From: Polyangiaceae bacterium
Lineage (GTDB): Bacteria; Myxococcota_A; Polyangia; Polyangiales; Polyangiaceae
Direction: 5' to 3'
Assembly (NCBI GenBank): GCA_025937835.1
Contig: JAICQO010000007.1
Location: forward strand, 1-64,000
Length of the DNA: 64,000 bases
The stretch's first letter is position 1. Each line of letters starts with the position of its first letter. Below, piece by piece: positions 8,793-16,262 of the stretch. The translations under genes and the position numbers were made by a program. The notes below the pieces were generated by a model. The model saw only the letters and a program-made list of their open reading frames with translations. It did no database searches and was not told where the DNA came from.

Positions 8793-9976
8793 CCACCACT
8801 CTCATCAAGGGCGAGCGTGTTCCGATCAGGATCTGGGCCCCGGCTCACGAGGTCGAGTCGGAAGCGCTGCGTCAACTGAAGGCGGTGGCCAGCTTGCCCT
8901 GGGTCGCCCATCACGTGGCCGTGATGCCCGATGTCCACGTCGGCAAGGGCGCCACCGTAGGCTCGGTGATCGCGCTGCGCGGCGCGGTCGCGCCCGCGGC
9001 AGTCGGCGTCGACATCGGCTGCGGCATGTCGGCCGTGCGCACCAGCCTCACCGAGCGCGACCTGCCGGACAATCTGCGCAAGCTGCGGTTCGCGATCGAA
9101 GACGCCGTGCCCGTGGGGCGCGACGCACACCGAGAGCCGGTGTGGTCCGAGTCCACGCCGGAGCTCGCGGAGCGCGCGAGCGCTTTGATGGGCCGCTTCA
9201 CCGAGCTGGAACCGGGAGTCGGCCAGCTGCTCTCCACGGCCAGCGAACAGCTCGGTAGCCTGGGCGGGGGCAACCACTTCATCGAAGTTTGCGTCGACAC
9301 CGAGCGAGCAGTCTGGCTGATGCTCCACTCGGGCAGCCGGCGCATCGGCGCAAAGCTCGCGGAGATCCACATGGAGCGCGCGCGCAAGGCGTTCCGCGAC
9401 AAGGAGCTACCGGATCCGGATCTGGCAGTGTTCCTCGCGGGAACTCGGCCGTTCGAGCGCTACCGGCACGATCTGACCTGGGCCCAGGACTACGCGGCGC
9501 TGAATCGCCAGTTGATGCTCGAGCGGGTGAAGGGCGTGGTCTCGGCCCTCTGGCCCCGCGTCCGCTTCGACGCGCCGATCACCTGCCACCACAACTACAT
9601 GGCCGAAGAGCATCATTTCGGCGAGGACCTGCTCGTCACCCGTAAGGGTGCGATTCGGGCCGGGCTCGACGAGCTCGGCATCATCCCCGGCTCGATGGGC
9701 TCCAAATCGTTCATCGTGCGCGGCAAGGGCAACCCCTGGTCGTTCGAGTCCGCGTCGCACGGGGCCGGACGTCGCATGAGCCGCACCCAGGCCCGCCGTG
9801 CCTTCACGCTCGCGGATCTCGAGCGCCAGACCCGCGGCGTCGAGTGCCGGAAAGACTCGGGCGTGCTGGACGAGGCTCCCAAGGCCTACAAGAACATCGA
9901 CCAGGTCATGGAGCGGCAGAGCGATCTGGTCGAGATCGTGGCCGAGCTGAAGCAGGTGGTGTGCGTGAAGGGCTGA
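8789..9976 (+). CDS. rtcB: RNA-splicing ligase RtcB
   Basis: 395 residues. RtcB joins RNA 2',3'-cyclic phosphate or 3'-phosphate ends to 5'-OH ends using GTP and manganese, in RNA repair. Seen here: DIGCGM with D75 and C78 (metal ligands in the E. coli enzyme), GGGNHF, the HSGSR motif, a paired-His HHNYMAEEHH motif, GSMGSKSF and ESASHGAGR carrying the His that is guanylylated. No RtcA cyclase or archease is adjacent. The start overlaps the rbfA stop, so both are made from one message. Confidence 0.95.
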   Translation: MTTTLIKGERVPIRIWAPAHEVESEALRQLKAVASLPWVAHHVAVMPDVHVGKGATVGSVIALRGAVAPAAVGVDIGCGMSAVRTSLTERDLPDNLRKLRFAIEDAVPVGRDAHREPVWSESTPELAERASALMGRFTELEPGVGQLLSTASEQLGSLGGGNHFIEVCVDTERAVWLMLHSGSRRIGAKLAEIHMERARKAFRDKELPDPDLAVFLAGTRPFERYRHDLTWAQDYAALNRQLMLERVKGVVSALWPRVRFDAPITCHHNYMAEEHHFGEDLLVTRKGAIRAGLDELGIIPGSMGSKSFIVRGKGNPWSFESASHGAGRRMSRTQARRAFTLADLERQTRGVECRKDSGVLDEAPKAYKNIDQVMERQSDLVEIVAELKQVVCVKG

Positions 9977-9980
9977 GCGG

Positions 9981-10175
9981 TCAGCGGCTGCGGCGGCTCG
10001 CCGTGCCGCCGGCTGGCGGGCGCCGGGATGCGGGCTTGGCGGGCGCCGAGGCCTTCGACAGGCGACCTTGCGGATTCTTCTGGAACTTGTCTTCTCGCTC
10101 GTAGTCGCGTTCGTGCGGCTCGCGAGCGTGCGTTTGGGTCTTGTTCTCGTCGTTGCGCGGGCGGGTTGCAGCCAT
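9981..10175 (-). CDS. Small basic low-complexity protein
   Basis: 64 residues, very rich in Arg, Lys, Pro and Ala, with no predicted fold, ending in a run of Arg/Ser. The start at 10175 is preceded by a strong ribosome-binding site (GGCAGGAGG, 7 bases before ATG), which is the main reason to believe it. The stop is 4 bases from the convergent rtcB stop. Basic tails of this kind bind nucleic acid, but no function can be assigned. Confidence 0.5.
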   Translation of the reverse strand: MAATRPRNDENKTQTHAREPHERDYEREDKFQKNPQGRLSKASAPAKPASRRPPAGGTASRRSR

Positions 10176-10299
10176 GAAGACCTCCTGCCGAGCCGGACTG
10201 CGACGAACGTGCCAACCGTGAATGCGCTCGATTTCCGGGGTATTTGACTGCGCCCGCGCCACACCGGGGCATTCCGACCCGGAGGCTTCACGGAACACG

Positions 10300-10788
10300 C
10301 TAGCTGCGCATGCGGGCGTGGCGCTTCTTGGCTTCGCGTTCGTCGAGAGCAGTGACCCGCGTCGCCCCGCAGACCCGCTCGCTCGCCGCCGCGATCGTCG
10401 GACGCAAGGGCTCGAGCGCGCTCACCAGGTGGCCGAGCCGCTTGGTCGCCGCTTCGGCTCGTGACCACGCCGCGCGGTGACCGATCGTGTCCGGCTTGGT
10501 CTTCCGCGCGAGCTCGAGCGCCGCTCGGAGCTCGCTGCCGATCGCCGCGAGCTCGTCGAGCTCCACCGGCCCCGCGCCGGAGCGTCGCCACGCCGAGTAC
10601 AGAGCTCGGCACACGCCGATCAGGTCGCGTAGCGCTTCGAACGGGAGCTTGCCGGAGGTCGTCGGTGGCACGAGCCGATGAGCGAAGCGCGAGCTCACCG
10701 CCCCGTCAATTGCCGGCGCTAGCCCAGCGAAACCAGAGGGAAAGCCGCCGAGCCCACGCTCGTTGACTGTGTCCGCGTTCGCCCACAA
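10300..10788 (-). CDS. Hypothetical helical protein
   Basis: Up to 162 residues. The first possible start is TTG at 10788 and a GTG lies at 10767; neither has a strong ribosome-binding site, so the N-terminus is uncertain. The part from about residue 45 on is regular alpha-helix with charged faces (RDLIGVCRALYSAWRR, ELRAALELARK). There is no signal peptide or known motif. It is divergent from the acetyltransferase gene. Confidence 0.4.
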   Translation of the reverse strand: MWANADTVNERGLGGFPSGFAGLAPAIDGAVSSRFAHRLVPPTTSGKLPFEALRDLIGVCRALYSAWRRSGAGPVELDELAAIGSELRAALELARKTKPDTIGHRAAWSRAEAATKRLGHLVSALEPLRPTIAAASERVCGATRVTALDEREAKKRHARMRS

Positions 10789-10811
10789 ACTCGCCGGCCG
10801 TGGAAGAATCC

Positions 10812-11612
10812 ATGGTTCGCGAGTGCGAGGCCGCCGAGCATGCCGCCCTCACTGACCTGTATCGGCTCGCGCCGGGCGCGCTTCGAGAGAGGTATGGGCT
10901 CGAGCAAGTCGAGCGCTCGGGGGTTCTCACTCTGCTCGCGCCCGGGCTCCCGGTACCCATGTTCAACCGCGCGCTGATCCTCGAGGGCGCGGTCAGGGAC
11001 GCGGATCTCGACGCCGCGCTCGCGTCCCTCGCGAACGGGCGCCGCCGCGCTTACGTCCAGGTTCCGCCCGGCGCAGCCTTCGACGCCGTTCGCAGCGCGC
11101 TACGCGCTCGCTTCGGCGACCCCGTGAATAGCTGGGCGCGTTTCTACCGCGACGAACGGCGGGTCGCGGAGACCGTCACCGACTTCGAGGTGCGCGAGCT
11201 CGGTGCGGCGGATGCTGCCGCCTTCGGCAACGCCATCTCCGTGGGCTTCGGCCTACCACCGGAGCTCACTCCGTGGCTGGAAGGGCTCGTCGGACGCAAA
11301 GGCTGGCGCGCATTCGGAGCGTTCGACGCGGAGCGCCTCGTCGGTTGCGGAGCCACCTTCCTCGCGGGTGAGCGGCGCGCGGCGTGGCTGGGCTTCGGCG
11401 CGGTCGAGGCATCCTCACGACGGCGGGGCGCACAAGGAGCGCTCTTGGCGCAGCGCATGCGCGCCGCCTTCGCCGATGGTGCCGCTGCGGTCGTGAGCGA
11501 GACCGGCAAGCCCAAGCCCGGTGAAGACGGCCCGTCGTTCCGCAACCTGTCGCGCGCGCTCGACCTCGCGTACCTGCGCGAGAATTATCTCGTGAAGGGG
11601 GCGTCGGCCTAG
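10812..11612 (+). CDS. GNAT-family N-acetyltransferase
   Basis: 266 residues from the ATG at 10812; a GTG at 10800 is also possible. The second half carries a GNAT core: beta strands around WRAFGAFDAERLVGCG, then the acetyl-CoA pyrophosphate loop as SSRRRGAQGALLAQRM at about 200-215, then a strand with VVSETG. The first half looks like a degenerate GNAT repeat, as in two-domain acetyltransferases. The acceptor substrate cannot be told. It is convergent with a lipoprotein gene 8 bases away. Confidence 0.7.
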   Translation: MVRECEAAEHAALTDLYRLAPGALRERYGLEQVERSGVLTLLAPGLPVPMFNRALILEGAVRDADLDAALASLANGRRRAYVQVPPGAAFDAVRSALRARFGDPVNSWARFYRDERRVAETVTDFEVRELGAADAAAFGNAISVGFGLPPELTPWLEGLVGRKGWRAFGAFDAERLVGCGATFLAGERRAAWLGFGAVEASSRRRGAQGALLAQRMRAAFADGAAAVVSETGKPKPGEDGPSFRNLSRALDLAYLRENYLVKGASA

Positions 11613-11620
11613 CCGAGCGC

Positions 11621-12625
11621 TCAGCGTTGCGCGTATTCCAGCGTGTAAGTGGCACCACCGCCATCCGACGGGCGCGTCGACCTCAGGAAGTAGATCGAGC
11701 GACAATCGGGGGTGAACGTCGGGCTGTAGTCGTCCACCAGCATCGCTCCGGGTGGGGGCGCGGGCATACCGACAGTCGAGGGCAGCGCCATCGCAGCGAG
11801 GTCGTCGTCCAGCGAGACGAACGAAATTCGGTAGCCTTCTGCCGCGCGAATCGCACCGAACAGAACCCGGCCGTCGTAGCTCAGGTCGGGGTTCAAGAAG
11901 GTCTCATCGACCCCCCCGACCGCGGTCGCGGCGCCGAAGCCTTCGGTGAGCGATGCACGGACGTAGGCGTCGGGCCGAGCATTCATCGACAGATCGCGAA
12001 CAGCCACCGCCGTGAGCTCGTCGCCGCTCACGGTGATCGAGTCTCCGACGGTCCCGATGGGGTCGGCGTCGACGACCCAGGCGGCGCTCCGTGAAGCCCG
12101 CGTCGCGAAGCGGAGCGGGGCCGGCCCGTCGAGGCACGTGAAGTACATCCGCAGCCCGTCGTCGCTCACGTCGAGCGACGGGTAGTTTTCGGCTGCGCAC
12201 GTCGCCTGGAGCTCGCTCACCACGGTCGCCCCGGAAAAAGCCGTGCTCTTCGAAGTTCGCTTCAGCACCGCAATGTCGTGGGTGTTCGCAGTGGGGTTGA
12301 CGTGCACGTAGAACACCTCGAGCTCGTCCGCGGTGACGCTCAGGCTCGAACCGATCGCGGCCTTGAAATTGAAAAGAGTCTGGCTGGCACCAAAGCTCCC
12401 CTCGCAGCGCTGCATCGCGCTCGCGCCGCCCGTCACGGCCGCGCCTCCCGTTCCGCCGCTCGTCCCCCCCGCGCCGGACCCGCCGCTGCTACTGCCGCCC
12501 GTAGTCGCCGCGGGACTGCCCGCCGCTGCCTTGGGCGCCTCCGGCTCATCGCGGGACTCGCCTCCGCAGCCCGACGCCAACCCGCACACCGTCCCGAACC
12601 CCACAAGTCCAAGCAACCATCGCAT
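11621..12625 (-). CDS. Lipoprotein with TolB/PD40-like beta-propeller repeats
   Basis: 334 residues. The lipobox LASGC puts the lipidated cysteine at residue 20. It is followed by about 50 residues of Gly/Ser/Thr linker. The body has repeats of the PD40 (WD40-like) type: NYPSLDVSDDGLRMYFTC, NPDLSYDGRVLFG and SPTFTPDCRSIYF all follow the pattern of a polar start, a D-G turn and a hydrophobic strand. Such propellers are binding platforms at the cell surface; the ligand is unknown. It is a single gene between two convergent or divergent neighbours. Confidence 0.75.
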   Translation of the reverse strand: MRWLLGLVGFGTVCGLASGCGGESRDEPEAPKAAAGSPAATTGGSSSGGSGAGGTSGGTGGAAVTGGASAMQRCEGSFGASQTLFNFKAAIGSSLSVTADELEVFYVHVNPTANTHDIAVLKRTSKSTAFSGATVVSELQATCAAENYPSLDVSDDGLRMYFTCLDGPAPLRFATRASRSAAWVVDADPIGTVGDSITVSGDELTAVAVRDLSMNARPDAYVRASLTEGFGAATAVGGVDETFLNPDLSYDGRVLFGAIRAAEGYRISFVSLDDDLAAMALPSTVGMPAPPPGAMLVDDYSPTFTPDCRSIYFLRSTRPSDGGGATYTLEYAQR

Positions 12626-12729
12626 TTGGGCATTCTACGCATCCGCCCCCCAAACCTCGACAATGTTACGCCACTTGGCCAGATGGCCGAGTTCCAGCGC
12701 TGCTGCCATTCCGACTAGAGTCTCGACCC

Positions 12730-13542
12730 ATGCGATCCGCCACTCGCTCGACACTGCTCCTCGGAGCGCTCGCCGCGCTCGTCACCCTTGCCTGTGAAGA
12801 AGACAAGCCGGCCCCCGCTCCTGCCGCGACCGCCACGGCACCGGCCGTGCCGACGCCGGCTCCCACGCCGAGCCCAGCCCCCACGCCCGAGCCAACCGCG
12901 GCGGCCGCCCCGAAGCCGAAGAAGAAGCTGTCCGACTGCCCGAAGACCAAGCAGGTCGAGTTCGAACAAAAAGAGATCGAGCTCGAGGTGCGGCGCAAGC
13001 TGCCGAAGGCCGAGGGCCCGATCACCACCGCCGATCTGCGCAAGCTGCGCTCGTTGAATCTGTCGCAGACGAAGCTGTCGGAGCTCGACGTCTGTCTCTT
13101 CGGGCACATGACCGGCCTGAAAGAGCTGTTCCTCGGCCAGGGCGACTTCGACGACCTGTCACCGATCGCGGGCGCCACGCAGCTCGAGTCGCTGCGCGCG
13201 TCGATCAATCACGTGCGCGACATTTCCCCGCTCGAGAAGATGACCAAGCTCGACCGGCTCGATCTCGGCCGCACCCAGGTAGCCGACCTCAAGCCGCTCG
13301 CCGCGCTCACCAAGCTGACCGAGCTGCAGCTCGACGACACGCAGGTCGAAGACGTCTCGCCGCTGGCCGGCCTGACGCTGCTCGAGACGCTGAGCCTCAA
13401 GCGCACCAAGGTGAAGGACGTCTCGGCGCTGAAGAACCTGAAGAAGCTGAAGACGCTCTACATCGGCGGCTCGCCGCTCGACGAGGACGTGATGAGCGTC
13501 GCCCCCGTGCGCGCGAACGGCACCAAGATCATCGCTGATTGA
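12730..13542 (+). CDS. Leucine-rich-repeat lipoprotein
   Basis: 270 residues. The signal peptide ends in a VTLAC lipobox with C22. A Pro/Ala-rich spacer of about 40 residues leads to at least six leucine-rich repeats of the 22-residue SDS22 type (L-x-x-L-x-L-x-x-T-x-V-x-D-V-x-P-L) between about 100 and 255. It contains no enzyme motif and is likely a periplasmic or surface protein-binding scaffold. Its 3' end overlaps the convergent cysH-like gene by 14 bases. Confidence 0.85.
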   Translation: MRSATRSTLLLGALAALVTLACEEDKPAPAPAATATAPAVPTPAPTPSPAPTPEPTAAAAPKPKKKLSDCPKTKQVEFEQKEIELEVRRKLPKAEGPITTADLRKLRSLNLSQTKLSELDVCLFGHMTGLKELFLGQGDFDDLSPIAGATQLESLRASINHVRDISPLEKMTKLDRLDLGRTQVADLKPLAALTKLTELQLDDTQVEDVSPLAGLTLLETLSLKRTKVKDVSALKNLKKLKTLYIGGSPLDEDVMSVAPVRANGTKIIAD

Positions 13543-14536
13543 GCTCGGAGTGCAGCCCGCACTCGCGCTTGGTCGCCTCTTCCCACCACCAGCGCCCGGC
13601 GCGCTCGTGCTCGCCGGGCCGGATCGCGCGCGTGCACGGCGCGCAGCCGATCGACACGAAGCCGCGCTCGTGGAGCGGATTGTACGGCACGCCGTGGTCG
13701 CGGATGTACTGCCACACCTCGCCGAGCGTGGTGAACGCCAGCGGGTTCCACTTGAGCAGCGAGCCCGAGGGCCCGGCCATGCCCGGGTCCGACTCGACCA
13801 GCGAAACATTGCTGCGCGTCGGGCTTTGATCGCGGCGCTGCCCGGTCATCCAGGCGCGGTAGCTCGCTAGCGTCCGGCGTAGCGGCTCCACCTTGCGGAT
13901 CCCGCAGCACTCGCCGTGTCCGTCCTCGTAGAAGCTGAATAGGCCCTTCTTGACTACCAGCGCCTGGACGGCGGGCGCCTGTGGAAACGCGGCGTGAATC
14001 GGCACGCCGTAATGCTTGCGTACGCGCTCGATGAACTCGTACGTCTCGGACGCGAGGCGCCCGGTGTCGAGCGTGAACACGCTGAACGGCTTGCCCGTCT
14101 TCACGGCCATGTCGATCAACACCACGTCTTCCGCCCCGCTGAAGGCGATCGCAAGCTCGCTGCCGAAGAGCTCGAGCGCGCGCGCCACGATTTCTTCCGG
14201 ACGCCGTCCGGAGAGCTCCGCCGCGAGGGTCGCCGCGTCGGGCACGCCCGCCGCCGCCTCCACCGGCTTCGGGCTCAGAACCTCGCCGATCAGCTTGAGC
14301 ACGCTCGTGTAAACGACGCTCTGCTCGCCGCGCTTCACGATGAAAAACGGTGCCAGGTCGATGCCGTGCTGCGATGCCAGCAGGTAGCCGGGCGAAGACG
14401 GATCGCGTACGTCGGCGACCACGACCTCGTCGATCCGCTCCCACAGGCCGCGGCGCCGCAACAGCTCCTCTGCCTGCACGCATTTCTGGCAGGGTTCGCC
14501 GTTCTCGAGCCGCTTCTTGATCATCGTGACGTGCAT
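13529..14536 (-). CDS. cysH: Assimilatory adenylylsulfate/PAPS reductase with N-terminal glutaredoxin-like domain
   Basis: 335 residues from the ATG at 14536, chosen because GAAGGAT lies just upstream; longer in-frame sequence to 14677 is rejected. Residues 1-90 resemble a glutaredoxin/thioredoxin domain with C16-x-x-C19 and a FFIVKRG strand. Residues 110-330 are the CysH reductase: SGAEDVVLID (P-loop-like), TLDTGRL, then CC in GECCGIRK and CAPC in GCAPCTRAI. The CC...CxxC set binds the [4Fe-4S] cluster of enzymes that reduce APS, so APS is the likelier substrate. The product is sulfite for cysteine synthesis. No other sulfur gene is nearby. Confidence 0.88.
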   Translation of the reverse strand: MHVTMIKKRLENGEPCQKCVQAEELLRRRGLWERIDEVVVADVRDPSSPGYLLASQHGIDLAPFFIVKRGEQSVVYTSVLKLIGEVLSPKPVEAAAGVPDAATLAAELSGRRPEEIVARALELFGSELAIAFSGAEDVVLIDMAVKTGKPFSVFTLDTGRLASETYEFIERVRKHYGVPIHAAFPQAPAVQALVVKKGLFSFYEDGHGECCGIRKVEPLRRTLASYRAWMTGQRRDQSPTRSNVSLVESDPGMAGPSGSLLKWNPLAFTTLGEVWQYIRDHGVPYNPLHERGFVSIGCAPCTRAIRPGEHERAGRWWWEEATKRECGLHSELNQR

Positions 14537-14553
14537 CTGCTCGGATCCTTCGA

Positions 14554-14565
14554 CGGAATTTTCCG
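14554..14565. promoter_or_regulatory. Palindrome CGGAA-TT-TTCCG upstream of cysH
   Basis: A perfect 12-base palindrome sits 18 bases upstream of the cysH start codon. The same half-sites with other two-base centres occur at 16026 and 28653 in non-coding DNA. A regulator site is possible but unproven. Confidence 0.35.
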
Positions 14566-14751
14566 GGCTTCGAGCCCAGCAAGGCGGACAAGCATGGGTC
14601 CTGGCCCCGGCGGCGCAAGCCACCCGACCCGCGAGGATCGGGGCAACCACCGGCACCTTCTTACGCGAAAACTGCAATTCGCTTGCGAAGCGCCCGCGGA
14701 GGAGCTAATTCGCCGAACCGAATGGCCAATCGAGCAATCTGGAACGTCCGT

Positions 14752-14880
14752 ATGCGCCACGAATGGCTGGCGACACCGCTCAAGGGCAAGCGCCTCAACA
14801 AGCGCAAGCGCGCGCGCATCGGCATCGAGCAGGCGCGCGAGCGTCGTGCCGGTGAGCCGACCCCGCCCGCGGCGAGCTGA
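14752..14880 (+). CDS. Possible 42-residue basic protein
   Basis: A short frame with ATG at 14752 (alternative ATG at 14722) codes for a Lys/Arg-rich peptide with helical character in GIEQARERR. Support is modest: GGAA 12 bases before the ATG, and a hairpin terminator starting 8 bases after the stop, which suggests that something transcribed ends here. No homologue is recognised, and an alternative is that this is simply leader RNA. Confidence 0.3.
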   Translation: MRHEWLATPLKGKRLNKRKRARIGIEQARERRAGEPTPPAAS

Positions 14881-14888
14881 GAGAATCG

Positions 14889-14910
14889 AAGCGGGCGTTC
14901 TGCCCGCTTT
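14889..14910 (+). terminator. Hairpin terminator
   Basis: Stem AAGCGGGC / GCCCGCTT with a five-base loop and a following T, placed directly after the small frame ending at 14880 and 49 bases before the next lipoprotein gene. Confidence 0.5.
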
Positions 14911-14958
14911 CCAGCTCGGAATCTTGGCCCGCGTCGTTCGGGGCGGGTACGCGGTGGC

Positions 14959-15510
14959 ATGCTCACGATCGCGTCCCGCGCGACTCCGGCGCTCGTTCTT
15001 CTCCTCGGGACCCTGGCTGCCGGCTGCGGTGACGGCCGCTACGACGCCAAGACGCCCGGCGAGCCGATCGGCCGGTTTGCGATGCGCGGCTCGCTCGACC
15101 GGGACGAGTGCAAGGCCACCGTGCTCGGCGTGGTCGACCCGTGGGAGTTCGATCTCCGCCTCTCGCGCTCGGTCAACGATCTGTATTGGTTGAACGGCCG
15201 GGAGGCGATCTCGGGAGACATCGCCTCGGACGATCGCACCTTCAAGTTCGACACCCACGTGGATGTTCCGCTGATCCCAGCGCGCAATGGTCGTGGTGGC
15301 TGCACCTTGACGCGACGCGATCGCGCAGAGGGCGAGCTCACGCCGGACGCCTCGAGCGCGAGCGATCTCGCGGGCTCCATCTCGTTCACGTACGAGCCGC
15401 GAGTCGGCTCGGAATGCTCTGAAATCATTGGTGTTCCTGGCGGCTTCGATCGCCTGCCCTGTCGCGTCGATTTCGATCTCCGAGGCACTCGCTCGGACGA
15501 CGACGAGTGA
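14959..15510 (+). CDS. Small lipoprotein of unknown function
   Basis: 183 residues. The signal peptide ends LAAGC, lipidated cysteine at residue 23. The mature part is mostly beta (VDPWEFDLRLS, TFKFDTHVDVPLIPA, SISFTYEP) with four further cysteines (in DRDEC, GGC, GSEC and LPC) that could form two disulfides. It has no known domain. It is followed by a long non-coding stretch. Confidence 0.7.
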   Translation: MLTIASRATPALVLLLGTLAAGCGDGRYDAKTPGEPIGRFAMRGSLDRDECKATVLGVVDPWEFDLRLSRSVNDLYWLNGREAISGDIASDDRTFKFDTHVDVPLIPARNGRGGCTLTRRDRAEGELTPDASSASDLAGSISFTYEPRVGSECSEIIGVPGGFDRLPCRVDFDLRGTRSDDDE

Positions 15511-15863
15511 CCTGACCGCATGCGGGTGGCTGCGCGAAACACGCGCACCCTCTGCGACGAATCGTGTCTCCGGGCTGGTGACGAGCGCGATCGCCGTGCT
15601 ATGTACCTCCGTACAGTGCAGCGTGGAGCGATCTCCCGGAATCATCCGGCGGGGGAGCACCCCCGTAGCGGCACAGGGCCGAGAGACGGCGATGTCCCTA
15701 TCGCAGTCTCCCTTGCGGAAGCGCCCTCATTATCTCGGACAGCCTCGATCGAGCCTTGGCTCTCGTTTGGTTGTGCGGGATCGGGGCGTCCGGCGATTGC
15801 CGGAGGAGGTCGAGTCAATGACAAGTAGTTGTACCCACACCCCGGAGGTGCGCCCGATCTAGT
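15511..15863. other. Non-coding stretch with tandem perfect hairpins
   Basis: No credible gene is seen. Four tight hairpins occur: 15636-15649 (CCGGA-ATCA-TCCGG), 15650-15665 (CGGGGG-AGCA-CCCCCG, directly abutting the first), 15683-15710 (GAGAC-G-GCGAT, six-base loop, ATCGC-A-GTCTC) and 15790-15803 (CCGGC-GATT-GCCGG). The density and neat four-base loops suggest a folded RNA rather than a set of protein sites. I tried to match RNase P, tmRNA, 6S, SRP and common riboswitch cores by eye and found none. Confidence 0.35.
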
Positions 15864-16025
15864 CTCGTCCCTCTGCGCCGCGTCATTGGTGACGCTCGGC
15901 GTGTCGGACGAGCGCCTGGATAGCGACCAGGCAGACCGTTGCCCCAGGCCCTAAGCCGAGGCGGTAAACGGCAGGTTTTCTCGGGTTTGCTGCGCGTCGA
16001 CCGTGCGGCGGCCGCGAAGGCCTCT

Positions 16026-16037
16026 CGGAACCTTCCG
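16026..16037. promoter_or_regulatory. Palindrome CGGAA-CC-TTCCG
   Basis: A perfect 12-base palindrome within the structured stretch. It has the same half-sites as the elements at 14554 and 28653. It may be part of the RNA fold rather than a protein site. Confidence 0.25.
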
Positions 16038-16061
16038 GGGTTTCAGGGATCGCTACGGCGA

Positions 16062-16101
16062 GGCCGGGTCTCCACCAGGGGACCCGGCCCGTTTTCATTT
16101 T
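16062..16101 (+). terminator. Strong intrinsic terminator
   Basis: Nine-base perfect GC stem GGCCGGGTC / GACCCGGCC with a ten-base loop, followed by CGTTTTCATTTT. It lies 160 bases before the next start codon, so it ends an RNA made upstream or acts as an attenuator. Confidence 0.65.
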
Positions 16102-16262
16102 GGGGACCCAGGCGCCAATAGCCACGCGCTGTTGCTTCGGACCTGAGCCGAATACGCCTTCCCCGAACCTGCAGGGGGCCCCCGCTCCGCTGTTGCCCGA
16201 ATCAGGCCCCTGGTCTACGACGCTGCTGCCGCAGATCCGCGGCGGGAGGCCCCTTCCGTTTC

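Larger units (their letters stand above)
15864..16101 (+). ncRNA. Candidate structured RNA ending in an intrinsic terminator, unidentified
   Basis: The segment opens with a long three-part stem at 15864-15912 (CTCGTCC/GGACGAG outside, CGCC/GGCG, then GCGTCA-TTGG-TGACGC), followed at 15914-15932 by GCCTGG/CCAGGC with a seven-base loop, more short pairings, and a terminator at 16062-16101. It could be an independent small RNA or the leader of the membrane-protein gene at 16263. Strand is set by the T-rich tail of the terminator. No known RNA family is recognised. Confidence 0.3.

Noticed and set aside
15511-16101. RNase P RNA, tmRNA, 6S RNA or a known riboswitch
   Set aside because: I looked for the RNase P GAGGAAAGTCC core, the tmRNA ends, SRP core and common riboswitch cores; none was found. 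A GCACAGGGCC segment recalls c-di-GMP-I riboswitches, but the rest of that core is missing.
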